Shown: in pieces, positions 1 to 7,197 of the stretch | How the letters are laid out: each line of letters begins with the position of its first letter | How positions within the stretch are numbered: position 1 is the first letter of the stretch | Source of the DNA: an uncultured Methylophaga sp. | GTDB taxonomy: Bacteria > Pseudomonadota > Gammaproteobacteria > Nitrosococcales > Methylophagaceae | NCBI GenBank assembly: GCA_947631375.1 | Contig: CANRLD010000078.1 | Location: 1 to 8,023, forward strand | Reading direction: 5' to 3' | DNA length: 8,023 bases | Notes under the pieces: model-generated | Databases searched by the model: none | What the model was told of the DNA's origin: nothing | Seen by the model: only the letters and a program-made list of their open reading frames with translations | Made by a program: the position numbers and the translations under genes

Positions 1-2076
1 TTATTGTTTATGGCGTTATTTGTGGCCAGCGTCAGTGGACAGACAGCTATTGCAGCGAAATCACTGCGTGTGGGGGTGTATGAAAACGCACCCAAGCTGA
101 CACTAAACCAGCAGGGGCAGGTCAGTGGTATTTTGGGCGAAGTGTTGGCTGCAATCGACTCACATCTGCAAACTTGGCAGGCTGATAGCTATTCTGCCTA
201 TTTTGATATTTTGCGCCACTGGAATGCGTCAATGCAGCAAGAGTCTATTCCACAAGACTTCTGGTGGTTGGTCATCGCCCTGTTGCTTGGCTTTGTCAGT
301 GCGGTGCTGTTTTCCCTGTTGATGTGGCGACGGATCGTCGAAAAAAATACCTCGCTGTGGCAGGCGCAGCAAAATCTGAACCTGATTCTTGACAGTGTTG
401 ATGCGCATATCTTTATCAAGGATATGCAGCAACGTTATCAATATGTTAATCAGAATATGTGCAAGTTCAGTGGTCGGGAGCAACACGAGATTATCGGTCA
501 AACCGACAGTTTTTTATATACCGAAGCAACGTGTCAAAAGCTGAGGGAAAACGATCGACGAGTGCTGGAAGAGGGTGAGCGCGTTGTAAAAGAAGAGATT
601 AACATGCTGCATGGTGCCGATTCGGCACAAACCTTTTTGACCGTCAAGTTACCGCTCAGGCGCGAAGATGGCACGATTTATTCGCTTTGCGGTATTTCCA
701 CCAACATGACGGATTACCTGGAGATCCAAAAGCAGCTGCGTCGACTGGCACTTTATGACGGGTTGACCGGGCTCGCTAATCGGTATTCATTGCTGGAGCA
801 TCTGGAGAAATTGCTGACCGACAGTCGCACCGCACCTCAGGATGGCGCATTGCTCATCGTTGATCTGGATGCCTTTAAAACGCTGAATGATACCTTGGGT
901 CATCCTGTGGGTGATTTGCTATTGAAGAGTGTCGCTGAGCGACTTCAGGCGTATGCCTCTGAGCAAAATCTGGTTGCCAGATTAGGCGCCGACGAATTTG
1001 TGTTGGTAAGGCACGTGCCGGGCAGTAATCGGGCTGAGGTGATGGCAGCAACCCAGCAGTTTGCAGATACGGTGTTACGTGATTTTGTATTACCTTTCTC
1101 ACTGGGTAAAACGCAATACATTGCTTCAGCCACTATCGGGATCGCCTTGTTTTCGGATGCGGAAGGTGAAGCCAAACAACTGCTGCAAAAGGCCGAAATA
1201 GCGCTGTATCGTGCCAAAGCCAGCGGTCGCAATAGCGTATGTTTTTTTGACCCGTTGATGCAGCAACAGATTCAGCGTCACAGTCAATTAGAACACTGGT
1301 TACGCGAAGCAATTACCCTGGAACAGCTTGAATTGTATGTCCAGCCACAAGTCAGTAGCGATCAACAATGTGTGGGCATGGAGGCGTTGTTGCGCTGGAA
1401 TCATCCTGAAGAAGGCTTTATTGCACCCGCTGATTTTATTCCGATCGCTGAAGCCAGTGGTTTGATTTTTCCGCTTGGTGACTGGGTTTTACGCAAGGCC
1501 TGTCAGATCCTCGCTGACTGGTCGACGATTCCTGGCATGGAAAACCTGACGTTATCAGTCAATATTAGTCCGCGACAGTTTCGCCATCAGTGGTTTGTTG
1601 AATATATCGATAGTTGCATTGCAGAGTTTTCAGTGGATCCGAGTTACCTTGAACTGGAAGTTACCGAAAATCTGTTGATCGAGGATATTGAGCTGATTAT
1701 TGAGCGAATGAACGCGTTACGCAAACGAGGCTTGCGATTTTCTCTGGATGATTTCGGTACAGGATATGCCTCGCTCAGTTACCTGAAATTATTACCCTTT
1801 AACAAATTGAAAATTGATCAATCCTTTGTCCAGGATGTACTGACAGATATTAATGACGAAGCCATCGTCAGCACGATTATTACCTTGGGACAAAGCCTGG
1901 ATCTGGCCGTGGTCGCCGAAGGAGTCGAGACAGTAGAGCAGGCAGTGATGCTGGAGCACTATGGTTGTTATGTCTATCAAGGCTACTACTTTGGTAAACC
2001 GGCGCCAGTTGTAGAGTGGCAACAACGTATCAGTAATAACTGGCCCAGACACAAACAGTTTAAAGCCGGTCAATAA
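1..2076 (+). CDS. Membrane-anchored PAS-GGDEF-EAL protein, probable c-di-GMP phosphodiesterase (5' end outside window)
   Basis: Residues are counted from the TTG at 4. The order is: end of a signal/anchor sequence (to about 18), a short periplasmic stretch (19-83), a membrane segment (86-107), a PAS domain (about 122-240), GGDEF (245-415) and EAL (425-675). The GGDEF signature is GADEF (328-332), with Ala for the second Gly, and no RxxD inhibitory site lies nine residues upstream, so cyclase activity is doubtful. The EAL domain looks complete: QPQ (448-450), EALLRW (460-465), VNIS (519-522), ELEVTEN (550-556), DDFGTGY (582-588), KID (603-605) and AEGVET (638-643). It should therefore hydrolyse c-di-GMP, with the GGDEF perhaps sensing GTP. 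The reading frame is open at base 1 and the first visible residues are already hydrophobic, with no charged n-region, so the true start is probably a few codons upstream of the window. The periplasmic part resembles the two ends of an SBP_bac_3 sensor with the middle missing. Domain calls are firm; ligand and role are unknown. Confidence 0.93.
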   Translation, partial: LLFMALFVASVSGQTAIAAKSLRVGVYENAPKLTLNQQGQVSGILGEVLAAIDSHLQTWQADSYSAYFDILRHWNASMQQESIPQDFWWLVIALLLGFVSAVLFSLLMWRRIVEKNTSLWQAQQNLNLILDSVDAHIFIKDMQQRYQYVNQNMCKFSGREQHEIIGQTDSFLYTEATCQKLRENDRRVLEEGERVVKEEINMLHGADSAQTFLTVKLPLRREDGTIYSLCGISTNMTDYLEIQKQLRRLALYDGLTGLANRYSLLEHLEKLLTDSRTAPQDGALLIVDLDAFKTLNDTLGHPVGDLLLKSVAERLQAYASEQNLVARLGADEFVLVRHVPGSNRAEVMAATQQFADTVLRDFVLPFSLGKTQYIASATIGIALFSDAEGEAKQLLQKAEIALYRAKASGRNSVCFFDPLMQQQIQRHSQLEHWLREAITLEQLELYVQPQVSSDQQCVGMEALLRWNHPEEGFIAPADFIPIAEASGLIFPLGDWVLRKACQILADWSTIPGMENLTLSVNISPRQFRHQWFVEYIDSCIAEFSVDPSYLELEVTENLLIEDIELIIERMNALRKRGLRFSLDDFGTGYASLSYLKLLPFNKLKIDQSFVQDVLTDINDEAIVSTIITLGQSLDLAVVAEGVETVEQAVMLEHYGCYVYQGYYFGKPAPVVEWQQRISNNWPRHKQFKAGQ

Positions 2077-2162
2077 TCCGCTTAAATTTAACGATAATGT
2101 AGCCGTCTTGATGCGCAAATCGACTTAAGTGGTCGTTGGTGCGTTGAGAAACAGCAAAAAAA

Positions 2163-2264
2163 TGTATGGGGATTCATTGATAATGTCAGTGAAATACTGA
2201 GTAAGCCCATACAATAAAGTGTTTTTTTCGACATTAATCCATACATTAGTGATTTTTGTATGGG
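2163..2264. promoter_or_regulatory. Cluster of four CCATACA/TGTATGG boxes, candidate MocR operator
   Basis: TGTATGGG occurs at 2163-2170 and 2257-2264. CCCATACA lies at 2206-2213 and TCCATACA at 2238-2245. The two CCATACA copies are direct repeats 32 bp apart (about three helical turns), and the second forms an inverted pair with 2257-2263 across 11 nt. ACAATAAA (2211-2218) is also mirrored by TTTATTGT (2267-2274). GabR, a well-studied MocR regulator, binds ATACCA-type direct repeats about three turns apart, so this arrangement fits autoregulation by the gene starting at 2330. The binding role is inferred. Confidence 0.5.
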
Positions 2265-2270
2265 ATTTTA

Positions 2271-2299
2271 TTGTGTTTGTCCGGTCTTTACCCTAGGGT
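2271..2299 (+). promoter_or_regulatory. Possible promoter of the MocR-type gene
   Basis: TTGTGT (2271-2276) and TAGGGT (2294-2299) are separated by 17 nt. The -35 is fair; the -10 keeps only the key T, A and final T. It lies directly downstream of the CCATACA box cluster and about 30 nt before the start codon, which is why it is listed despite weak hexamers. Confidence 0.3.
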
Positions 2300-2329
2300 G
2301 TTTGCTAATTCGACAAATGGGGGCTGGAT

Positions 2330-3721
2330 ATGCAGTTATGGCGAGCCAGAATTGAAACCGGTGCTAAAGCAAAATACCTGGGTATTGTTGATGCACTGGA
2401 AGCGGATATTTATTCCGGCTATATCAAGACCGGTGATCGGCTGCCTTCTCAACGTTCAGTGGCGAAAAAGCTGAATGTGGATCTGACGACCGTTACCCGT
2501 GCTTTTAACGAAGCCCGTCGGCGGGGACTGATTGATGCTGCAGCCGGACGTGGCAGTTTTGTGCGTCAGCACGTTGCCACTAATCTGGTTTCTCATCAGG
2601 CAGACACACGGCCATTGCTCGATCTGAGTATGAATAATCCTCCACAACCGGCAACGGTAGGAATACAAGATTATATTGCACAAGGGATCACCCAGCTTAT
2701 TTCCGGTACTGATCGGGCGCTGCAACTACATTACCAGAATAGCGCCGGTAATCCACATGATCGCAGTGCTGCCGCTGCCTGGTTAACGCAATCCATTGAG
2801 CATGTCAGCCCTGAGCGCATTCTGATCACCAGTGGTGCACAAGCTGCTGTGTATGCGATTTTGCAATGTCTTACACGACGGGGTGATGCAATTGCCTGTG
2901 GGGAATTTGTCTATCCCGGTCTGAAGTCCGCTGCCGAGCAACATCAGTTGATCCTGCAACCATTGACGATGGATCAGCATGGCATTGTGCCAGAATCTTT
3001 TGAGATCGCCTGTCGGGAACACACCATCAACGCCATTTATCTGGTACCAGCAATTGATAACCCGACTACTGCAACGATGCCCTTGGCGCGACGTCAGCAG
3101 ATCGTGGCGATTGCCCGGCAGTACGATGTCATGATTATTGAAGACGATCCTTATTCACCTTTGCAGTCTCAGGCGATTACCGCATTTGCTGATTTGGCAA
3201 AAGAACGTACCTGGTATATACGCACCTTGTCGAAATGTATTACTCCGGCGCTGCGGCTGGCGTATGTGCTTGCCCCGGGCAATTCTCAGGCGTTACAACT
3301 TGCCAATGTCTTGCGTGCTACCAGTGTTATGGCATCACCTTTGATGGCGGGGTTGGTATCACGCTGGATACATGATGGGCGGATACAGCGTTTTGCTGAG
3401 GCGATTCGGGAGGAAAACCGTCAGCGCCAACAAATCGCCAAGCAGCTGCTGGCCGGTATTGATTTTTTCAGTGATGAAGAAGGGCATCACCTTTGGTTGC
3501 CCTTGCCTGGCTGCTGGCAAGCGAAGGCATTTGCCGAGCAGGCCAGCGTGTCAGGTGTTTCTGTCGTGGCCTGTACCAGTTTTGGTTTCAGTGACAGCCA
3601 GCGTCAGGCAGTGAGACTATCGCTGGGACTGACGCCGGATCATGCGACGTTGTCGCAAGCATTAATTATTCTGCGGGGCCTGCTGACACAGCCGGTCACC
3701 GTATCACATCACATCGTTTAA
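2330..3721 (+). CDS. MocR-family transcriptional regulator (GntR HTH + aminotransferase-like domain)
   Basis: 463 residues, the usual length of the family. The N-terminal winged helix of the GntR type (about 10-80) shows GDRLPSQRSVAKKLNV (35-50), TTVTRAFN (53-60) and GRGSFV (73-78). The rest is a fold-type I PLP domain: SGAQAAVY (168-175) for the phosphate-binding part, DNPTT (243-247), EDDPY (271-275), the Schiff-base lysine K302 in TLSKCITPALRLAY, and R429 in VRLSLG. Because the PLP lysine and ring-binding residues are kept, it probably binds PLP and senses an amine, amino acid or a vitamin B6 compound; the effector cannot be read from sequence. The ATG at 2330 has GGGGG (2319-2323) six bases upstream. 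The gene lies 21 nt ahead of ccoG on the same strand, suggesting one transcript. The usual metabolic target gene is not adjacent, so its regulon is unknown. It is not close enough to a named member for a symbol. Confidence 0.9.
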   Translation: MQLWRARIETGAKAKYLGIVDALEADIYSGYIKTGDRLPSQRSVAKKLNVDLTTVTRAFNEARRRGLIDAAAGRGSFVRQHVATNLVSHQADTRPLLDLSMNNPPQPATVGIQDYIAQGITQLISGTDRALQLHYQNSAGNPHDRSAAAAWLTQSIEHVSPERILITSGAQAAVYAILQCLTRRGDAIACGEFVYPGLKSAAEQHQLILQPLTMDQHGIVPESFEIACREHTINAIYLVPAIDNPTTATMPLARRQQIVAIARQYDVMIIEDDPYSPLQSQAITAFADLAKERTWYIRTLSKCITPALRLAYVLAPGNSQALQLANVLRATSVMASPLMAGLVSRWIHDGRIQRFAEAIREENRQRQQIAKQLLAGIDFFSDEEGHHLWLPLPGCWQAKAFAEQASVSGVSVVACTSFGFSDSQRQAVRLSLGLTPDHATLSQALIILRGLLTQPVTVSHHIV

Positions 3722-3742
3722 CCATTGGGGTGAAACATCGTT

Positions 3743-5164
3743 ATGACTGAACAACCAATCCACTTTATGGAAAAGAATACTGACATATATGAGGAAATGG
3801 CTGACTGGGATGTGAATGCCGGCGGTGAGAAAGTGGTCGCGAAGCGTATGTCCGGCCGTTACCGCAATCTTAAATGGTTCGGCATGTCAGTATGGCTTAT
3901 TTATTTTCTGGTTCCCTATGTTCGCTGGAAGGGTGAGCAGGCGGTATTGCTGGATATTCCTAACCGTCAGTTTCGTTTTTTTGAACTGACTATTTTCCCG
4001 CAAGACATCTGGATGTTATCGCTGACATTATTGTTTTTTGCCATTCTATTGGCAGCGGTTACCAGTGTGGCAGGCCGGGTTTTTTGTGGCTACTTCTGCT
4101 TCCAGACGGTATGGACAGATATTTACACCTGGATAGAAGGCAAACTGGAAGGCGATACGCCACAGAAGCAGTTACGCTTCAAACAAGCGCCACTGTCGGC
4201 TAAAAAAGTGCTGAAAAAAGTCAGCAAGCACAGTCTGTGGATGGCGATTGCGTTACTGACCGGGTTGACTTTCTCCGCCTGGTTTACCGATGCATTTGGG
4301 TTATGGCGTGATGTGTTCAGCTTGCAGGCACATGCTGCTGTATGGGTTGTGATGGCTGTTTTTACTACCTTTACTTACGTCTTTGCCGGCTTTATGCGCG
4401 AACAAGTGTGCTTCTGGTTGTGTCCGTATGCTCGCTTGCAAGGGGTAATGTATGACGTGAATACGGTCTTGCCCGCCTATGATGCTGAACGAGGCGAGCC
4501 GCGTGGCAAATTGAAAAAAGGCCAGACCGATCCGACGCGCGGCAGCTGTATTGATTGCAAGCTTTGTGTCAACGTCTGCCCGACGGGTATCGATATTCGC
4601 AAGGGACAACAGGAAGGCTGTATTACCTGTGGCTTATGTATTGATGCCTGTGATTCGGTCATGGATAAAATCAACGAACCGCGGGGATTGATTCGCTATG
4701 CTTCCTATGCCGAACTGCAAGGACGCAGCCAAACGCAACCGATTTATAAGCGTCCGCGAGTGTTGATATACGCCTTCATTTTATTACTTTCCTTATCAGG
4801 CATTGGCTACGGCTTCATGACATTGTCTCCAACTGATTTTCGGGTCACTCCGGACAGACAGCCGTTATTTGTGCGATTGAGTGATGGCTCGATTCAGAAC
4901 CGCTACACCTTAAAGCTGCTGAATCAGGAAAACAGACCGATAGAAGTTCGTTATCTGGTTGAAGGTCTGGATGGGGCAACGGTATATGGCATAGACGAGA
5001 CCTATACGATTTTACCGGCAAAAGTGCAGACACTTACCGCGCTGGTAAAAGTACCCGAAGATCAACTGCAGCCGGGGATCAGTCCGTTGACGTTCAAGGT
5101 TGAAGTGCTTGAGGGTACGCAGGCCGATATTCGCTATGACACGATTTTTATTGCGCCTGAATAA
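3743..5164 (+). CDS. ccoG: Cytochrome c oxidase accessory protein CcoG (RdxA/FixG family)
   Basis: 473 residues, the normal family length. It is an inner-membrane iron-sulfur protein for assembly of cbb3-type cytochrome oxidase; Rhodobacter CcoG has been described as a cupric reductase supplying Cu(I). Membrane segments lie near 45-60, 90-108, 164-182, 198-218 and 338-358. CGYFC (115-119) and CFWLC (223-227) are the conserved membrane-associated cysteine pairs. Two ferredoxin-type clusters follow: C269, C272, C275, C279-P and C293, C296, C299, C303. The second lacks the usual proline after its last cysteine (it is CD). The C-terminal part (about 365-473) matches the Ig-like FixG C-terminal domain. 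GGGGTGA (3727-3733) precedes the ATG. The ccoNOPQ and ccoI/ccoS genes are not in the window, so ccoG stands alone behind the MocR gene here. A hairpin at 5176-5213 closes the unit. Confidence 0.96.
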   Translation: MTEQPIHFMEKNTDIYEEMADWDVNAGGEKVVAKRMSGRYRNLKWFGMSVWLIYFLVPYVRWKGEQAVLLDIPNRQFRFFELTIFPQDIWMLSLTLLFFAILLAAVTSVAGRVFCGYFCFQTVWTDIYTWIEGKLEGDTPQKQLRFKQAPLSAKKVLKKVSKHSLWMAIALLTGLTFSAWFTDAFGLWRDVFSLQAHAAVWVVMAVFTTFTYVFAGFMREQVCFWLCPYARLQGVMYDVNTVLPAYDAERGEPRGKLKKGQTDPTRGSCIDCKLCVNVCPTGIDIRKGQQEGCITCGLCIDACDSVMDKINEPRGLIRYASYAELQGRSQTQPIYKRPRVLIYAFILLLSLSGIGYGFMTLSPTDFRVTPDRQPLFVRLSDGSIQNRYTLKLLNQENRPIEVRYLVEGLDGATVYGIDETYTILPAKVQTLTALVKVPEDQLQPGISPLTFKVEVLEGTQADIRYDTIFIAPE

Positions 5165-5175
5165 GCCGAGCTTTG

Positions 5176-5213
5176 CTATCCCTTGGTTATTGTTTTCTAT
5201 AACCAAGGGATAG
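5176..5213 (+). terminator. 15-bp perfect hairpin after ccoG
   Basis: Arms 5176-5190 and 5199-5213 pair perfectly (15 bp) around an 8-nt T-rich loop, starting 11 nt after the ccoG stop. The following bases (TCATTTA) are not a real T-tract, so it may act with Rho, protect the 3' end, or be a weak intrinsic terminator. Confidence 0.65.
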
Positions 5214-5232
5214 TCATTTAGTACAAGTAAGC

Positions 5233-5277
5233 GAAGGTATTCAGTAGTTAACATAAAAGCGATGACTGAATACTTTC
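5233..5277. repeat. Second inverted repeat after ccoG
   Basis: GAAGGTATTCAGT (5233-5245) pairs with ACTGAATACTTTC (5265-5277): 12 Watson-Crick pairs and one G-T wobble around a 19-nt loop. It lies 19 nt after the first hairpin and about 80 nt ahead of the lipoprotein's -10 element. It could be a backup 3'-end structure for ccoG or a protein-binding site; there is no T-tract. Confidence 0.5.
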
Positions 5278-5359
5278 ATTGTGTTCAAAGCACTTAAGCT
5301 CATTGATTAACAAGGCTGAGTTGGCTGATATTGCGCATGATTTATGGTTGTTTACACTT

Positions 5360-5365
5360 TATAAT
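5360..5365 (+). promoter_or_regulatory. -10 element (TATAAT) for the His-rich lipoprotein gene
   Basis: A consensus TATAAT sits 29 nt before the first ATG. No good -35 lies at 16-18 nt (best TGATTT, 5338-5343), so it may need an activator. It follows two hairpins and so probably gives the small gene its own transcript. Confidence 0.45.
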
Positions 5366-5394
5366 CACCAATTTGTTAACCGTGGTAAGTCTTC

Positions 5395-5553
5395 ATGATG
5401 AAAAAAATATCAGCAATTGCATTAGTACTCAGTGTTTTTACATTTACTGGATGTAGTCACCACCACCATCATCATAATAATAAAGGTCACGGTCACGGTC
5501 ACGGTCACGGGCATCATTGTCCACCAGGCCAAGCAAAGAAAGGTAATTGCTGA
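5395..5553 (+). CDS. Small His-rich lipoprotein with C-terminal CPPGQAKKGNC motif
   Basis: The frame encodes 52 residues from ATG 5395, or 51 from the ATG at 5398. A lysine pair (3-4) and a hydrophobic core (5-17) lead to FTGC (17-20), an acceptable lipobox, so Cys20 is probably lipidated and the mature part is about 33 residues. It is extremely His-rich: six His in a row (22-27), then NNK, then four Gly-His pairs and GHH (31-41). The tail CPPGQAKKGNC (42-52) has two cysteines that could form a disulfide. PPGQAKK-type tails recur in small envelope proteins of Gram-negative bacteria, but I know no assigned function. The composition points to periplasmic binding of Ni, Zn, Co or Cu. GGTAAG (5384-5389) is a modest ribosome site that fits either ATG. 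The gene sits between ccoG and the convergent fusion gene, whose stop is 43 nt away. It is likely real because signal, lipobox and motif occur in one frame. Confidence 0.85.
   Translation: MMKKISAIALVLSVFTFTGCSHHHHHHNNKGHGHGHGHGHHCPPGQAKKGNC
5485..5508 (+). repeat. Four tandem GGTCAC hexamers inside the lipoprotein gene
   Basis: Four perfect in-frame copies of GGTCAC encode four Gly-His pairs; GGGCAT after them looks like a diverged fifth unit. As the unit is six bases, slippage would change the number of His residues without shifting frame. Confidence 0.9.
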
Positions 5554-5596
5554 TAGCGCTAAGGCTAGCCTGCGGTACGAGACAAAGCAGCTACGA

Positions 5597-7129
5597 TTAT
5601 TCGACCGATTCTTTCATAGATAACTGGTAAAGATCTGTTCGACGGTCTTTCAGGTTGGTCACAGCGCCTTCATTGCGAACCAGTTTGAGTTTGTCCAGAT
5701 CCAGATCGCAGAACATGATCATCTCAGTGTTCGGCGTGGTTTCTGCCATAACAGCATCGTGAGGAAAAGCGAAGTCGGAGGGTGAGAAAACCGATGATTG
5801 GGCGTATTGCACATTGAGGTTTTCGACTTGAGGCAAGTTGCCGACACTGCCACTAATAGCGACATAGCATTCGTTTTCGATGGCACGTGCCTGAGCGCAA
5901 TGGCGTACTCGCAGGTAACTGTTTTTGGTGTCGGTCCAGAAGGGAACAAAGATAATATCGACCTTCTGGTCGGCCGCAAGACGTCCTAGCTCTGGAAATT
6001 CAATGTCATAGCAGATCATGATAGCGACGCGCCCGGCGTCGGTTTCGAATACTTCAAAGTGGTTGCCGCCTTCAATAACCCAGTCACGACGTTCATGCGG
6101 CGTGATATGGATTTTGCGTTGTTCGTCAACACGGCCATCACGATGGCATAAATAAGAGACGTTATAGACCCGGTCATTTTCCAGTAGTGGCATGGAGCCG
6201 GTGATGATATTGATGTTGTAACTGACAGCCATGTCAGACATTTGATCACGAAATTGTTCAGTATGGCCGGCCAGATAACGAATGGCTTGGGTTTGATCCA
6301 ATTGATCAGTTAGCCCCATCAATGGCGCATTAAAAAATTCGGGAAATAATGCAAAGTCACTCTTGTAGTCAGACAGTGCATCGACAAAATACTCCACCTG
6401 CTTAAGGACAGCCTCAACCGAAGTAAATTCACGCATTTGCCATTGAACAGCGCCAAGACGAATTTGGGTTTTCTTGACATCCAATACCGAGGAGGGAGGG
6501 GTATACAGAATATTATTCCAATCCAGTAACGTCGCATGCCCCAGCGACTTCTCATCTTCAGGCAGATATTTATGCATTAACCGCATGACTTGAAAGTCAT
6601 TGGACAGCTGGAATGTCAGGATCGGATCATAAATTTCCTTACGCGAAACCTGCTCGATATATTCTGTGGGAGACAGTTCATCAGCATATTGATGATAGTT
6701 GGGAATGCGTCCCCCCGCGAGAATTGCCCGCAGGTTCATCGAGCGGCACAATTCTTTGCGAGCTTCGTACAGACGGCGTCCCAGCCGATAGCCACGGTAT
6801 TCTGGATGGATAAACACATCCAGTCCATAAAGCGAGTCTCCTTGAGGGTTATGCCAGATTTTGTCATTACTCAAAATCAAATCGTCATAGGTGTGCGGAT
6901 TGCTGAAACGTTCGTAATTGACCATCACGGTCAGTGCTACTGCAATCAGTTCACCGGAATCTTCGATACAGATCTGACCATCCTGAAATTGAGTTATCAG
7001 GCCTTCAATGGTTGGTTTGGGCCAGGCGCCACCGATATCGTGATAAACGGTATCCATGAGGTGTTTAAGTTGATCATAATCAGCCAGCGTCAGATTACGT
7101 AGATTCAGGTGCAGCTCTTCGTGGGCCAT
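5597..7129 (-). CDS. GNAT acetyltransferase / carbon-nitrogen hydrolase (nitrilase-fold) fusion protein, YhcX-like
   Basis: 510 residues from the chosen start. The N-terminal GNAT domain (about 5-190) shows the acetyl-CoA loop pattern at RGYRLG (112-117) after the strand YGLDVFIHPE. The C-terminal nitrilase-superfamily domain (about 220-500) has the full Glu-Lys-Cys triad: E264 in LFPEFF, K339 in RKIHIT, C373 in ICYDIEFPE. The same architecture is known in Bacillus subtilis YhcX and corresponds, as I recall, to the NB12 branch of the nitrilase superfamily; substrates are not established, and an amide hydrolase or acyl-transfer role is possible. The frame also offers an ATG at 7147, but only the ATG at 7127-7129 has a good ribosome site (ACGGAG, 5 nt upstream), so I use it. 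The gene stands alone, convergent with the lipoprotein and divergent from the TerC gene. An inverted repeat lies about 43 nt ahead of the start. Confidence 0.92.
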   Translation of the reverse strand: MAHEELHLNLRNLTLADYDQLKHLMDTVYHDIGGAWPKPTIEGLITQFQDGQICIEDSGELIAVALTVMVNYERFSNPHTYDDLILSNDKIWHNPQGDSLYGLDVFIHPEYRGYRLGRRLYEARKELCRSMNLRAILAGGRIPNYHQYADELSPTEYIEQVSRKEIYDPILTFQLSNDFQVMRLMHKYLPEDEKSLGHATLLDWNNILYTPPSSVLDVKKTQIRLGAVQWQMREFTSVEAVLKQVEYFVDALSDYKSDFALFPEFFNAPLMGLTDQLDQTQAIRYLAGHTEQFRDQMSDMAVSYNINIITGSMPLLENDRVYNVSYLCHRDGRVDEQRKIHITPHERRDWVIEGGNHFEVFETDAGRVAIMICYDIEFPELGRLAADQKVDIIFVPFWTDTKNSYLRVRHCAQARAIENECYVAISGSVGNLPQVENLNVQYAQSSVFSPSDFAFPHDAVMAETTPNTEMIMFCDLDLDKLKLVRNEGAVTNLKDRRTDLYQLSMKESVE

Positions 7130-7134
7130 AACCA

Positions 7135-7140
7135 CTCCGT
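7135..7140 (-). promoter_or_regulatory. Ribosome binding site that decides the fusion-gene start
   Basis: On the minus strand ACGGAG lies five bases before the ATG at 7129. The upstream in-frame ATG at 7147 has only AT-rich sequence before it, so the shorter protein is preferred. Confidence 0.7.
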
Positions 7141-7171
7141 ATTTCATTGTGAATATTATGTATTGCCTGAA

Positions 7172-7197
7172 TGTTAGCTATCTTTGGGTAGCTAACA
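7172..7197. promoter_or_regulatory. Perfect inverted repeat ahead of the GNAT-nitrilase gene, candidate operator
   Basis: TGTTAGCTA (7172-7180) and TAGCTAACA (7189-7197) are perfect 9-bp arms with an 8-nt centre. Read on the minus strand, an AT-rich -10-like stretch (TACATAATAT, 7153-7162) follows, placing the repeat near a -35 position, where a dimeric regulator could block or aid transcription. A hairpin in the leader RNA is the alternative. No T-tract follows on either strand. Confidence 0.45.

Noticed and set aside
2077..2160. Terminator of the GGDEF/EAL gene
   Set aside because: Only an imperfect stem (CGCA..CGAC with GTCG..TGCG around 2114-2145) is present, with internal loops and no T-tract.
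5432..5623. 63-codon frame overlapping the lipoprotein gene
   Set aside because: Its repeated T-V and I residues are the out-of-frame reading of the GGTCAC and CAC/CAT repeats; the lipoprotein frame has signal, lipobox and tail motif.
6590..7102. 170-codon plus-strand open frame
   Set aside because: It lies wholly antisense to the GNAT domain, whose motifs prove the minus-strand frame; a shadow frame.
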